NCBI RefSeq assembly: GCF_001522545.3
Contig: NC_031779.1
Location: forward strand, 2,900,763-2,964,762
Source: Parus major
Lineage: Eukaryota; Chordata; Aves; Passeriformes; Paridae
DNA length: 64,000 nt
Direction of reading: 5' to 3'
Below the pieces are notes generated by a model, which worked only from the letters and a program-made list of their open reading frames with translations, was not told the origin of the DNA and did not search any database. Shown here piece by piece: positions 38,301-54,052 of the stretch; within the stretch, counting starts at the first letter, position 1; each line of letters starts with the position of its first letter. Position numbers and translations under genes: made by a program.

Positions 38301-41300
38301 TTCCCCAACACGAAAAATGACAGGTTATGATATTAAAAAAAAATCTTTTGATTAAACCTAATGCCTTATGTAAGACAAGAATTTGATAAAGTATTAGATT
38401 TGTCAAAAAATAATGAACACATAGATGCCACACAGAAAACAAAAAGCAAATTAACTTCCTTAACCTTTAACATTCCTATGCAGCGTCCAAAAAACAAGAG
38501 ACGCAAGAGAAGGAGCTTTTTATTTCAAGGAAAAAGGGACATTGGATTTTGCATCTTTTTCACAGAGGCATCAACAGCAAAGTTTTTAAATACATCACAT
38601 TTAAAAAAAAAAGGAAAACGCTCCTCCATTGCAGGAAAGGTTGGGGAGGTGGGGAGAAGGCATTCACAAATTAGGAAATGGTAGATTTGCACTTGCTCAT
38701 GCAGTCATAATTCTCTCCCCTTGTGGAATTATCCTGTATGCTAAAATTAAGCAGCATGCTGTTCAAGGAAAAAAAAACCAGCATGTAATCATGTAACTAA
38801 AAGACCCTCATTATTCCTAAGTGTAACTCACACCTTCTAGACAGAAGTCTAGATGGGCCAAAAATGAGAAAAATTATGTTGTGCACAATTACAATAATCT
38901 CTTCACAAATGCAACACGATCATTGGCTGAATCCTGAACATTTCAGTGCTGCAAATCTGGACTACAGAACAAATAACAGTAGCTGGAACCAACCTTTAGA
39001 GGAGGACTAATCCAAAACAGACCCTGAGGCGAGCCCAGCCAAGCCCACCCTCTTTCCTAGGAGCCTGCAGGTGTGCAGCACATGGCACTTCCAAACCAAA
39101 AGAAACAGGAGGAGCTGCTCTGTTTGGGAAAGTCACAAAACAACTCCACTCATGCTCCTTCCTTGTGCTCTCTCTTCACATGGAAGCTGGGGAGGAGATC
39201 TCCAGACAGGTTCTGTGACCTGCAAATAGTCCAGCATCAACAGGCTTTCAACACAAGGGCTGCCCACAGCTCCTCTGGGCTCTCATTCAGTTTATGCTAC
39301 ATGGTGCATACTGGCACTGCTGGAATTGATGGTTCTCAACATTTTCCAGGAAAGGCACAGGTCTGGCAGGTACTGCAGCAATCCACAGTGTTGCTAACGC
39401 AGAAGATGCCATGGGGCAAAGAAAAGGTATTCTCTGCACTGGGGTCCTTCTGCTTGAGAAAGTTTAATACTGTGACAAATACTGAGAACAATATGGATCT
39501 CAAAGATGTGCAAAACCTGTCCATTTACAAAGGCATCCAAATAGCAAGTCTGCTCTTAGCTCCTCAATAAATAAATAAGCCAGAAGATTATTCATTTGAT
39601 CTCTTTCTCTGGAGTAATTCCAGACATGCCATTTTCCCTTCCATTTTACAAACCACTTTAATTTAGCTGTAATAAATTGGTGATCCCCACAGTTATCTAT
39701 AGTTCCTGCATGAGGTAGAAAAAATCCCCACACCACAGAGTTCTCGAGTCCAGAGAACAAACAAAACAAAACAATCACATAGCTAAAAGGTCCTTTTACA
39801 GATTTGTCCAGTCTTCCCAGTTTGGACTTCCTCAGTAAGGGAGAGAGCCCTAAGCAGGATTTTTTGTTTTGAACAGGATTGGGCACAGGGCTCATGCTCT
39901 TCACACAGGGCTCAAGTTCACAGCACTTCCCTGCACACCTGAGCATCTCCTGCTCTGCTCTCACCTGCTGCTGGGGGACCTTGGCTGGAACATGAGGTCA
40001 AACCTGCACACACAGAGCTGCACCTGGGCCAGACAGAGTTCCCAGGGGGATGATCCCTCTGTACAGCACAACACAGGGATCTCAACAGGGACCACAGGGC
40101 TCCGGCACAACGCCGCGTGCATGATGCTCCTGAGCTCACTGCTGGAAGCTCTGGATTAGTTTGCTTTTGAAATGTGCCACTGCACATGCTGATAGCAAAG
40201 AGCCTGGCATCAACAGCTCCACTGGACTGAAAACATCTGACTTTTTCTGGTCTGGGAAACTAAATGACTCTGGGCTCAGTCAGCATATAGTCAGATGATC
40301 ATTTGAACAAATTTCATAACACAGACACTCCCCCCACAAACCATGATTTTTTTGTTTCAATTTCAAACAAATACTGTTTCTCAGAAGAAACAAACACACA
40401 CCCCAAAACAAAGAAACATATGCACCCACTCTCCCCAAATCTCCCTTGGATTATATATTAAAATATTAAATTTGAAACCCAAAGTTGGGCTTATACTTCC
40501 TTGGCTAAAAACAACTGCATTTCTGAATTCAAATGTTTGGGATGGACACTAATATAGTCAAGTTGTATTAAACCAAATAATTATTAACGGAAGTAAATCA
40601 AGTACCAATTTAGTTTCAAAGAAGTTTGGTCTGCTTTCATCTGTCAAGAGTCAAATCTTGATATTGTTTTTTGATCTCTTTTTCCTACTCCCTGGAAGTG
40701 CAGTGAAAAGCCAAACCAGAAACCTGCAGCCACATCTTTTTGTTTTCAAGCCAAGCAAGATCAGTCCAGTCACTCTTCAGAATAGTGAAGAAAAAAATAC
40801 GTACCCTTTTGAAGAACATACTAGAATTAATGTTTTTAGATCTACTTAGATATCTGGCAGGCCATCTCGGATTAGATTTGAGTTTATCACACATGAACCT
40901 AATTTTTGCAGCCTATTAATGGCTTTTAAGGTAAGAATAGAAATCCATATGAATCCAACATGAAATTTCATTTGGACAGAGCTGGAATTTCACTCATGCT
41001 TTTAACAACAGCAGCAGAATATCACAAATCCTTAAGACACCCTGAATATGAGGTATGTGTCAGTTCAGTGGGGTGACACTGGCAATCTGCCTTAGTCATA
41101 TGAAAGTACTGGTGTCTGTCACCACCTGTCAGAAAAAGAGGGAAAACTCACTATGTTTTAATTTTCATCCACCACATGTGCTGCCCATCTTACTTGGAAT
41201 TTAACTCATGCTTGAGTTTCTGATCATACGCTCAGATTAATGTAACTTTGAGATTGTCTTTCAGCCATGAGCCTTCAACCTTAAGACTCAGTTCCTCTAT

Positions 41301-43371
41301 CTATCAATTTTAATTTGCTTCAGATCCTGGGCCTAATGGATTCTGGAATGAAAGGCCTTTATAAATTTTGGAAATATCCTCTAGTTTTCTAGAGAACGTA
41401 ATGTCAAGCAAAATACAAAAGATTCACAATACTACAATAAGAGAGCGAGAAGTTCTTTAGACCAATTCTGTCCCTCACATAATCAGCAGAACAGAATCAA
41501 AACAAACTGAACTAGATGTGTACTAAATCCAATAATTAAACAAATCAAAACAAGCATCTGGAACAAAAGATTTCATTCTAAGAACCAACCAAATCATAAC
41601 TATATTTGTGAGAAATATCTATGTTTTGTCATTCCTGGTAAGTATTATAGGCAACCTTCCAGACAAAATGCAATAAATTTATATGAAGTTATGGTTTTAC
41701 TGTGTATCTTAAAAGCAAGCATATAACAATTAGCCCGTTGGTGTGAAATTTATCCCTCTTTTCTTGGACAGTGTTATGCTTTGTAATTCAGCTTTTGGAA
41801 ACAAACAGCCCAGCTCTTTTGAATGCAAATTTACGAATAATTGCAGCATTTAATCCTGGTGATGTACATAGGATAAACTCCACTCTGCAAAATCACATTA
41901 AAATTTTTGAATTCACATCTGCCTTGTACTTCAGAGGCAAGTTATTTCACAGAGGGACAGGGACTCGACAGCTGTACTGCTTTTGGCTGGCACAGTCCTT
42001 CCTGATCACCGAGTGCCTAAAAGGCAAGATTTAACTACCTTACTACAGCATGCAGAGTACTGATAGCCATTATTTAATAAATGTCTGGTGCATTTAACCC
42101 GGTCACCCTGGTCCCCTCAGCAGGTGATGGAATGCACTTACTGCAAATTACAGGCCAGGTTTCTGCCACAAAGTACTGATGGTGAGGGACTTGGTCCAAG
42201 CTGTGTGCAAGAAGGCCCAGCCCAGCCAGTCCTGTGAAGCAGCCAGTGCAGCCCTGTCAGCTGGAGCAGATTCCCACCTGCAGCACTGTGCCTTCCCCTT
42301 CACCTCTAACTGAGCCTCAACACATCACAGGGGACACACACATGGTCTGTGAATGGTTAGAGTCTGCCTGGTCTGTGCACTACAAATTAAACAAGGCAAC
42401 AGTTCTTCCCATTGGACCTGGAAAAGGGATAGGAAGCGAGGGCACTTTTTTACTAGAAGTACTTGAATACAAGAAGGATCAATGAAGTATGCAAGAGAAA
42501 TACTTTCTGAAAATGTTAAAAAGCATTTAATCTGCACAGGCATGCAGAATTCCTTCAGAATGAAGCTATTTGTTTATTCATATAAATACATATTAAAATG
42601 TATTCAGCTACTGGTAATAAACATACATGGAAAGTAAAGATGTCCCATTTATCCTTTTCCTCTCAAGAATAGCTAAGATCCATCCCTGCCCAGCCCTCAT
42701 CTCTTTTAAACTCTGCAAGAACAGAGAGGACTGATATTCTTGTCACATGAGGAAATGCAAAGCATCACAAGCTACTGAATAAATTTCAAAGAAGATGCAA
42801 AAACACCCACCCATGAACTCCCTTTGATTTAGAGGGGAGAACTGCCAGCTTGTGCTCTTCCACTGTAGCATCCAGATAAACTTAAAATCAACTTCTCAAT
42901 TGCTAAAGGCTCACAAAGTTCACTTTTCACTAGGAAATCAATCTTATTGTGATTCAAAACTGTAAGCCTGGAACCAGCTTTTCCTGTGGCACACTAATTT
43001 GGTGCTACTGCTAACATACTAAGAAATCTATGTTGTGAAGCAAAGAGGATGGTACTCTGGGATTCAGATATAAAATTTACCTCAGCATTCCCTCAGGTTT
43101 CTGCAATGCACTTTGAACCACAGACCTAAAGACACGTGGTAAAACTACAGCCCCAGAAGAACATGAGCAAGTGAGAGGCACTGTAAGAACAGTAATATCT
43201 TGGAGGCAGATAAAATATGCACCATGGTTCAAACAGAAATGTTAATGCTCTGATGCTGTTTCAGCTGTTTGGACTTTAGTGCCTGAATGCCACTTCAGGT
43301 GCCTTCACAGGACTAGACCATGGCTTCCTGGACACCAGTTTTTCCTTCATGGAGGAGGGAAAGAATGAGTG

Positions 43372-43392
43372 AAAAAACAAACAAACAAACAG
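43372..43392 (+). repeat. (AAAC)n microsatellite
   Basis: An A-run is followed by about four AAAC/ACAA units and then CAGACAGAC. Confidence 0.85.
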
Positions 43393-46300
43393 ACAGACTT
43401 TCCCTGCCTTAGAAAAGTTTCTTGTAGTGATGAGACACAACGATAAGGGAAAGCAAACTGATCTAGCAGCAAATGGATCCCTGCCTGGGAGCTGGTCTTC
43501 TTGAAGAGGCCCCAAGAATCCCTGAGGTCCTGCCTCAGCAAGCTCCTGCTGTCACTGACACCACTGCCAGAAAATACAGGGCAGGGACATGCACAGAAAG
43601 AGACCTGCCTTCAGCTTCTCCAGCAATTCCACAAGTAAACTTTGCAGGAACTGTTCTACCCAATATATCTACCCAACAAAATGGGAAGAAATAAACAGCA
43701 TATACAAACCTCTCTTGTATTTTCAATTAAAAGTCGTGCATGTCAATTCCTAGGCTGCTCTTTCAATATACTGCCGTAGTAGTTCCTTTGCAGTTAGGGA
43801 GATGATGGAGACAAGTTATTCTCATTTAAAACACCTGGCACTAACTTCAAATCAGACCTCAGTGGCTTTTGCCAGTGTATTAAATAATTATAGCAAATAG
43901 CTATTAAAGGAGATACAATAATTTTCTGTGATCACTTCTATCACACATGACAGTGTCTGCTGAAGAAATGTACAATGAAGCTTATGCAAACTCTTCTACC
44001 CTAGAGCTCAGCACTGGGAATATATAAAACACGTTTTAAAAAGCTCTGTTTAGTAACTGTTTTCTTCAAAACAGAAGATGATAAAGAAAACAGGAAACCC
44101 CAACCACACTGCTTCACAAAAAAACCTTTGTCCTCTATCCTTCAGTATTCTGTGGCACCACGCAGGCAGAAAATCTTTGGTCACTGTGTGACCCAGCTCA
44201 GCAGTCATCCTGCCACCCTCCTCAGCTCTATTTCAGCAGTATCTTCTTTACTACTTCAAGTCCCATGACCCATATCCAATAAGGAGGTTCTGTCTAATAC
44301 AATGAGCAGATAAAAGGATGCTTTTCAAGCAAAGGTTATGCAAGGGATCCATACTGCAATGCAAGCCCCAGAACAGTAAACAAATGTCAAGATATAAATA
44401 AAACACACTTTTGCTCTTCAACCTATAACATGTACCAGTCACCTGCTTGTAACAGAACCATGACTGTTACAGCTGCAAATACAGGCTTTTGTTAAGATTT
44501 ATCAATTCATCTTTATTAAAAATAAAAAACCTCCAAAACTAACTACTTTACCAGCCTAGTCATTAAACATTTTTAGGAGATAGGGAACTCAGAAAAATAT
44601 GTTCAAAACAGACAGATGAAAGCAAAGAAGCTACAGCTATATTAGCTTCTAGATTTAAATCAAGAAGAGCTGGCAAAACAGCTGTGAAAATTTTCAGCAA
44701 TATTTTGTATACCACCATTGCACTAACCCCTTCAACCCAACCATCATCTGCTAAACAATCCATCAAACTCAGCCAAAGAATCGCCAGCACCTTCAACAGA
44801 ATTTAAATAAGCTACTGAATATGTATTCCCTAACTAAACACAAAATCCAAGACCACATAGGAAACAGATGCTAAATCTGGATTACTGTTCAAGTTTCTGA
44901 CTTTTGGTCTACCTTCCTGTTGGTAAAAATTCTGCCCTTTCCAATAGAAAAAAAAGCCTCCACTATTGCAAGTGTAGGTTGTTTAAGTTTTTTTAGATAT
45001 ATATGAAAATATTCAAAAAATAAAATTAATCGAAATCTTATTTGAATCAGAAATATAAAAATCAAAATCAATTCAAATTTTCCAATAAGCCAAGAATATC
45101 TGCAAGGAATTAAGATGATACTGGCATCAAGTGAGAGATTTACTGCACTTGTCACTGTAAAAACAAGCACTAGAAATGAGACATTCTTCTGCAAAGACCA
45201 ATATGGGATTTAAAGGGGGAGTATCTTGTGATCCTTCATTTTTCATCTTCATCACTCCAAAACACTGGTCCTTAGTAAAACATTCTCTTCTTTAACTCTT
45301 CTCACTCTCAACATAACTTTTTTAAAAAACCATGTTGACAATTTACAGGTTATGAACTGTAGAGCTCACAACACTTGAAAAGTGGAGGGTAGAAAGCTTT
45401 CAAATGGTCCCAAGCATCTGCTCTCAGTGAGAGCTGACAAAGGAGTCCACTGCAAACTCCACTGTGGGCCACAATGGGAAAGACACCAAAAGGACAAGCA
45501 GAATCCTATGATTTTTAAGGTCCTAGAAATTAACAGAAATGAACACAAGAAAGTTGGCCCATACTTTAGTTATTCATATACTACTTAGAAACACATTAGG
45601 TGATTTAGAAGGTGGTTTTCAAAATTATATAACCCCTGTTCCAAAGTACTTAATCTAATTTGAAGCATCATTTGCAGTAATAAGATCACAGTTTTGAACA
45701 AGTAAAGATTAAATACCTTATCAACATAGGCTGGTTTAATGGACCTACCACACTGATGCTGAACAGAGGACCTGTCAGGTGAAATTGCACGACAGACAGC
45801 ATGAGAAACAGAGAATGCTTCAGGATAGGAAAATTTCTGTCTTGAATCAAAGATTAACAAGGTTTTGACAACATATTCCATTAACACATAATTTCAAGAG
45901 CCGGTAATATTTGAAATGCTCTTCTACTGAGCACAAAACAGAGAGGTGTCCAAAGCAAGTGTCATGAGCTTCAGAGAATAATGCCACTCAGAAGCAGCCT
46001 CAGGCAGCAAAAATCCAGGCAGGCCAAACCACAGTTCACCATCAATCAAGAGCAGAATCCTTCAGGAATGTGATGGGACCAGGGCAACCAGTGAGATTAG
46101 ATATTTCATGCAGCCCCACACTTTACATACATTTCACCACTGCCCTGCCCACTGCTACAGCTGCAGACAGAGAACACAGCTAGAGGGCAGGACTGTTTTC
46201 TCCTGCTTTTAACGAGAATGTGCCCCATTTCAAAAGTCCCAAGGAATAGTGTACTCTAGTGCACCATGTAACTATAACATGCATCACATTTCACTCATAT

Positions 46301-49300
46301 AAGGAGTCAATCCATTCATTTTCCATTAAATTAATATGCCTCCCTTTATTCTGGTAAAAAATAAATGGTGAGTCATAAAAACTAAACACACACATTTTCC
46401 CCATCTCTGCTTTCAGAGGCCATGGCTAAGTGAAAGAAAGGATTGCTTTAGTGTGTCCAGGCCAGTAGTTTTCCTACCTGGATTAGCACTCAGGACTAGC
46501 ACAGCTTGTGCTGGGCTTTGGGACTAGCTGCCAGGTGGCCCAATTTAAAGCTAACTCAGGTACAAACTGCACTCTGCAACGCAGCACCAAATTAACTATT
46601 TAACTTAAACCCAGATCCATTTTCTGTACTTACTGAAAAACAGCAGCTGATGAACTATGGATCTGGCATTCTTTCACATGCAATAAGATTTGCTGCAAGT
46701 ATCTAAAAATACACTTCTCGGCTGGCAGCCCAAGGAACCAATCAATGAAAGTTCAAGAGGTGCGTTTCACAGTCCAGATGTTCTCAAACTCTGCTCCATC
46801 AACAACTTACAGAGATGGCTGGTCACATTATGCTGACTTTTCTCCCCTTTGCTGTATCAGTTTGTGTCCAGAAGATGAAAAGCACATTTGGAATTCTTAT
46901 ATTTCACCTTAAACATCTCCTTTTGCTACAGTTAGCATAAAAATATCACAGCAAATCAGTGGAATGAGAGGCTATCCCAGAGACAACTTGGTGGAAAGCA
47001 CAAATCAAACTCGAAGCTCTACAGCAGTATGAACTTAATGAGAGCCCAGCAGGCAGAAAAATCACAGGATCCACATGTACATAAACACATTATAGATAAT
47101 AACAAAAAGTCCACCTGGCTGAAATGCTTTTCCTAACCCCACCTACTCACTTTGTCAGCAGATACAGTGTTGAAATTTGTGAAAACTGGGGAAGGGAAAG
47201 AGACCTTACCTTCTTATTTAAGGGAAAAACTTAGTAGCATTTTCTAGGCAAATAAATTGTAATAGTGAACATTGTTACTAGATACTGTTTCATTAAAAAC
47301 CCATGCCTGAATGATTTCCTCCAACACTTCAGTTGTAAAGTATATAACTTAACAATCACTTATAAATTATTACAAAAATGCAAAACTGTATCTCAGAGAA
47401 AAGATGAAAACTAATTTAAACATGCACTTATCCATGTACCAAAACAAACACAAAACTATCAAAAATCTAAGCTTGGAAACACTGCAACACTGCTTGCACG
47501 GGGGGTACACAAACTCTAGCTATGCACATACAAATGTTTTCATCCATCCTTTCATTTGGATATTAAATTAGCAATTAGCATCAATTAAAAACCTTGACAC
47601 CACACATGATGACAGGCAACAAGGGAAGCAGCTCGGTCCAGCATGTAGGTCCAGTAGCTGCTGCTGCTCCATATAGATCTGTCCTTGCTCAAATCACAAG
47701 AATGCTTACACTTCAGTCCTTAGAGGGGAAAAATGAAGGGAACGTTTTGCTTGATACAAGGAATATCATTAGAAATTACATACCATGCAGCTTCATTGCC
47801 CTTAGCAGAGAACTGAAAAACAGGTCATGTATGGCATCTTTTATACATCATTTTTTATTTTGATCTTGGCTTGTAAGTCCTTTGTTTCTCCTTTCTTTGC
47901 AAAGGCACGCACTTCTCTTTGGAGCACAAATCTGTGAGCATACCCAGAGCAGCCTCTGAGGCTCTTTTGCTGCATTTTCCACGGAGCAGCCCTAATTTTG
48001 CCAAGTCAGAAGAATCACCAATCCATCATTTTTGCTACATGTTATAGAGCAGAGGACTAAAGCACAATTCTAATATTCAGTGCTTTTCCATGAAAAAGGT
48101 GCTCTGCAACTGAATCTGCTCCATCTTTCCTTCCCTAAATAGAACTTTTGCCCTTGGTTTTATGTCTCTGCTTCAGTCACAGGGCTGCTTGATGATAGCA
48201 GAACACGCATTACATTCTGTGCTTTTTTCAATCCTAAATAACCCAGACAAACTCCCTGCTTTTATTAAAACAATTGTATGCACTACAAATTTTCCCTGAA
48301 CACCAAAAATTCCAACTCTTGCCCACTATGTCATTTAATTTTCAAGTAACTTTTCAGTACTCTATCCAGGTAGTTAATTTCTGTTATGAACAAGAATTCA
48401 TTTTCACCTGGAGGTTCATGTTCCTGCAACACAGGTCAACAGCTTCATGCACTACATAAACCTTTCAGCCAACATTCTGCCAGCAGATTCCTTTACAGCC
48501 AGCCTTCTAAATCAGCCCAACTCAAAACTATTGCTGTGGCTAAATATGGGGCTCGGGTGCAAAGTGGAGAAGTGATTTCCTTAGTTCACCATCAGTCTTG
48601 TTGTCTGAGAGGTTACTGAGATCATGGATGCTGCTGCCTTGTTCTTTATTTTTCACGTGTCTTTTGGCAGATATATAGAGCAAGACGGATTCCTTTATGT
48701 ATGATAAATGCTACAATCACTGCCATCTCCTTAGGGAAGGCAGAGTGCTGATCACAGCTCAAATGGGCATCCAGCTCATACAGAAAATACAACTTCTCTA
48801 CTGCAAGGCAGGCTGATCTTCTGCAGGCTAAACAGTCACAGATAGAGAACATGTGTTTTGATCAGCTGACTATGCTGCACTTGATACAAAAAACTATTAC
48901 TTTGGGTGGGTTTGATCACTTTTGTTGCCCTTCAAGGCAATAATTTTATCACCTTACTGGTTTTCTTTTAAACTCCATCTAAGGAGAAAGAAAGTAAGAT
49001 AAAACCCAGATGAAAAAGGTGTGTTCATCATACCTGCTCCCCAGCTTGTACAAAACAGAGTACTGTAGCACTGGGGATTCTAGCAAGCTGACAGTCACTT
49101 CCAAACATAAGCTTACATAAACCAGTGCCCAAGGAACCTGCGAACTTACTTGAGCTCATATTCCTGACACATTTGTAAAAATATCAGCTATTGACACTGC
49201 AGTCAATAATTTCATATTCCTCCTTGGAATCTTTAAGGATTAAAAACCCTGAGTAAATATTCGTAATGCAGAAATACTTCCTCTCCTCTAGATAAGCAAT

Positions 49301-52300
49301 TTAAGGTGTGGTGTGTGACACAGAAAGACATGGCATTTCTCTCATAAATCCTATTTGCCTGTCTTAATCATACTCTTGTTCTCCTTCACTATTTATTTTC
49401 TTCCCTTTCTGCACACCAGCACTTTGGAAAGCTTCCAAACTGTTTTATTCTTCAGGGCATTTTCAGTTTGGTTTTTAATATGGTCTATGTTTAAACAGTC
49501 AATATGGTCCCAAGCATTGCTGCAAACACCCATACAAAATTAAATTCAATGAACAAAAAAAATTTCTTTAACACCCTCAGAACTGCAGGTATGATACAGT
49601 CAGTGAGGCATGCACAGCATAAGAGGAAGTTTTACCACCCCAAAAGCTTTTACTGAACTCTGTTCTATTTAGTTCTTACATCCGCTGGATAACAGATGAT
49701 TTAAAATACAAATATTCTATGTCATATACTTCAAACCTAGGCTCTGAATGCAAACAGTGCCATTATCTGCTTAACAAAGACCAATTATTCACTGAATAAT
49801 CAAGCTACTGTGCAAGTTCTGAATGCCTGTAATATGTTATTTGATAATATGGTGTCTTCTGACCTAGACAGTGCTGCCTACAGCATATAATTAAAGGTTT
49901 CAGATACATTTTGCTCCTCTTCTGCCAAATGTTGTTCATGCAGTATGCTTTATATACTCAGTGAAATTAAGAGAAAAACAGCCTTTTTCAGACTGAAGTG
50001 CTTTGTTAAACCATTTAAACACAACCAGCAAAAGCTACGAGATCAGATGGCCATCGGAAGGAAAGTACCACTGCTATCAGTTTCTCTTCCAATACCAAAT
50101 CCTCCATTTTATAATTTAATATTTTGAACACTGGCCTTCCCTTTTTTCTACCTTCATTCTAGGAAAGAACACTTGGCATTGCCTTATGATAATATTATAA
50201 CCAATATAGGTATTTAATTTCATTAGACATTACCAGGAGAGAAAGCTCCTGCCCCACACAGCCACCAACAAAAAAGAGAGTATGTTTAAAAGTGATTTTT
50301 AAAGCTTGTGAAATACAGAGGCATTAGGGCATAAAGTCATCTCTCTCTTGACAAAATGAACTGTGCAAACCTGTATTTCCCAGTCAATTTGTCCCCAATA
50401 CCTTAATCCTCATTTGGAGGCATGAAGCAGAAGAAAGCTCGCTGACTTCACGTCTTCACTTAGTTCATGAGATCTCTCCATCAAGGCAGCCTGAAAAAGC
50501 ACCAGTTAACAGCGCTCTTAGATGAGGCTGTGGAACCCTTCTTACTAGAGATACACTTACTTCATTTAACCCAGCAAACATCAATCAGATCCCAGCTGCT
50601 GCCAGTCACCTGGGCACTCTGAGACCTGTCTGCATTTCCAAATGCTTCAAACAAATAACCCATCAGTCTTTTTTTGCTAGTTCACTGTACCCAGTGCTTT
50701 CAGATTCGGGCTTTGGCAGGCTACCAGCTACTCGGACTGCAATCTCTTCCCCAGAAAAAGGGAAATCTTACACTGAAAGTAGTTCTTCAAAAGCAACAAA
50801 CCTATATATACTTCAGAATGAAATGGTGCAGTCAGGTAAAATATCCAACTGCTAATGGAAAAAACCCCAGGTTTCTTTCCGTCACTCCCAAATTTCAGAA
50901 AAACACAAGGGAGCTGCTGACAAGCATTTTTAATCAAGAGAATGTAATTAATAAACCAAACGTCACCCTTACAACCGGACAGAGTCCGTAGCTCGAGATT
51001 CAAAGGGTTTTAACAGTCCCTGAGCTCCTATTCCATGGGCTCATGAGGGAATCCTTTGCCTGGCACTCCAGGCCTTCCCAGAATTTCAAAGAATACTTTC
51101 ATTTACACATCAAAACTCCTGCATTCTGGCAGGATAAGAAGCCAGGGTACCAGCCTAAAAGCAGCACTTCAAGACAACTGTTACAGTCTCTTGCTTGTCT
51201 AGAACCATGGCTTTTTACCTGCACAACAGTTACTTCTTTTTCTACAGCAGAATAATAGATGCAGGAAGATGGCCAGTATCATTAAACTAAAAACCTTTAG
51301 AATCTTTAACTAAATATAATCTTTTTCAAATGTCAGTCATTATGGTGACTATTCTGACTTCTAAAACCAGATAGAAACTGCCTTACCAGTTACTTCTATC
51401 TCATGAGAAGCAAACTACTAAAGGAATCCTTCCTCATTTCCACATTAAGAAACAATAGCAGGGAGACAAGTTTGGTGAAGATGTCCACAGATCTCACTCA
51501 GCATGCCACATTTATATTCATCATAGATTTTTTTTTTCCTACAACAAAATCCAAAATAAAATATATTCCAGAAAACTTCAATATAAGTCATATGACGCTA
51601 TGCATTTAAAAACCCCAGCTACTACTAGGAAATACCCTCTGATGTTCTGAGCTAAAGAACTGGGGCTAAAAGAAAAGTTCTAAAGTTTTCTGTTCCACCC
51701 CTCCTTTTTTCCTTCTTCTTCTTTCAAACTTGAAAAAAAAAAACCCACAGAGCAGAAGTCACTCAACAGAGCAGTGCAAGGTGCAGCTCAGCAGGGATTG
51801 AGCAGCCCATGGTGTTCAGTGTCAGCAGAGCTGGCTGCCCACAGTTGTTGCTATAACAGGTGTTCGGCTGTAGATCACCAGGAGATGATCACAGCTCTCA
51901 CTAGACTCTAATAGCAGCCATGAAATATTTTCTCCCCAAATCTACTCAGAATTTCCACTTCACTGCTGTGTACCAACATTTGAATTGCCATTTTAAAATA
52001 CTAGAAAGACATACTTATGCAGAAAATATCTGTTCAAAAACAGATCCTTTGGAGAAAATCTCAAACTCAGGAGTTTTTTTTTTGAAAACTTAAAATGAAC
52101 TTATCTCATTGCATGTTGCAGTACAGAGCACAAGTTTTTCATAAAGCTATCTATAGCCCATTAAATAGGCTCTTGCCTATTTAGGAAGGAAGAAAAAAAG
52201 GCAAAAAATTTCAATACTTACAATATTTAAAAATTTGACTGCACTTCTGTTCAAAACAAAATGAAAACTTTAAAGAATGCAGTGAACAAACTCTAGCAAC

Positions 52301-54027
52301 TCTCCTCCACAAAGACAAAACTCTTCCTTCCAGCCCACAAGCACTTTCACATCACGTATCACAGTGGAATCACTGCAGCAGTACTATATAATAAATATGC
52401 ATGTAACAATCAAAAGTGAGGATCCCTGATCCAAACAGCAAGGAAGATTGTTTCAGATAAATTACTTTTTTCTGACTTATTTTCTACTTGTTCCAATTTA
52501 AAAAATATAGACCTTTCCATGTGGCTACATGAAAAACAAGCTCTTGACTCACACAACAGAAAACGTACAAAAGTTAACCCTCTTAAGTATAAAATAAATC
52601 TAATTTAAAAAATGCTGTAGAAAGTACTCTAGTCTGCAGATAAGGTATCAGAATATTATAGCATAAATATCACATAATTGTTTTTTACAGTGGTACTCCT
52701 TTAGAAAAATAGAGGAAAGATAGGTTATTACTGTTTCAATGTTTGCAATGTGAAATGTGATAACAAGACTGTACATGTCCTCATGTTGCCAAGGGCAGTA
52801 AGAATTCTTTTTGCCAGTGTTGATCTTTGATATGCAGGTAAACAATAAATACCTAGGTATACCCAAAATGCACAAGACATGAATTAACATCAGCTATGCA
52901 TTTCAAGAGACTCTGTGACAAGCTTGTGCTAGGATGCAAAAATTTCAATGCAATTTTTTATGACATACATACAGTATTATCTCTATAACTAAGGGGTTCC
53001 TAAGCACCTATCACCATTCACTTTATTCTCATTAAAATTTATTTAGACTGCAAATCCTCTGGGACAGGACTTGTCTTTTATCCATACTTGAAGAGTCTAC
53101 TGTTCACAATGAGGATCCCAGCCTCATTCGCTTTAAATACTAGCATAGCACAAGTTGGTTTTTAATGTAGAAGATTGAAAATATTCAGAAAGAGCCCTTT
53201 GTGTTCATTCTGCACTAAATTCACATTTACAGCTCAGTATAAACACTTCAACTGTCATTCTAGTAACAGTTTTACCTACCTAAGAAATTCAAGATGGGGC
53301 CAAATTTGCCTGTGTAATGATTTCACAGTAAGTGGCAACCAGATGGACAGCACACTGCCATATGCTCCCCTTTGCTCAGAGGTGGAAAAGTGAGCAAATG
53401 TGAACCACAAAAAAAGAACAGAGAGTAAGGAGAAAAATATCTCTGCAGTGTACCCATTAGTTAATGTACACACCCTTTCCTACCAAGAGCACACACCAAC
53501 TTAGCTGCTCCTTGCAGCTCAGGATCTGAATTCAGGGGAGCAGCGATTAGGGCAGCTCAGAACAGCGGCTGTGTGCAGCACAAGCTTTGCTGGGAGGCTG
53601 CTTCAGCCAGCAGTGGTGCATTCCTGAGAGGAGCCAGTGCACAAGCATGGGCAAGGGAACCAGCACCAGCATAGCCCTGAAAGGGAACAAGGATTTCCCC
53701 TCCATGGGGCAGCCCCTCTGGAAGCTGCACTCTTTTTAACGAAGCATCAAGAGCCCAGAGGCTCAGAAGTTGTGCTCACTCCACAGCCTTCTCTCAATTT
53801 TTTTTTGCCCAGAGATAACACATTGTCAAAAACTTTTAAGTAAACCTTGATGCTGCCTATGTCTTGTACTGCTCTTTAGTTGGAGGAGACAATCTGGCCA
53901 TATTATGTCTCCAAGGAGTACCTGCCCTTTTGAGCTAGTCCTAAAAATAACACCTTTCCAAGTTAAACATATCTGTTTAATTATACTACTGCCCCTGCTC
54001 TGAAAGTTCTTCTTCTTAAGTCTGAAC

Positions 54028-54052
54028 AGAAAAAAAAAAAGAAAAAAAGAAA
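54028..54052 (+). repeat. A-rich purine tract
   Basis: An A-run is interrupted by single G bases over about 25 positions. Confidence 0.85.

Noticed and set aside
38361..38684. Plus-strand open frame with a basic KNKRRKRR stretch resembling a nuclear signal
   Set aside because: The basic residues come from an A/G-rich tract; nothing else suggests a real protein.
39073..39964. Overlapping 165-codon plus and 154-codon minus open frames
   Set aside because: Opposite-strand open frames of low-complexity composition with no known motif, in a long first intron; chance is sufficient.
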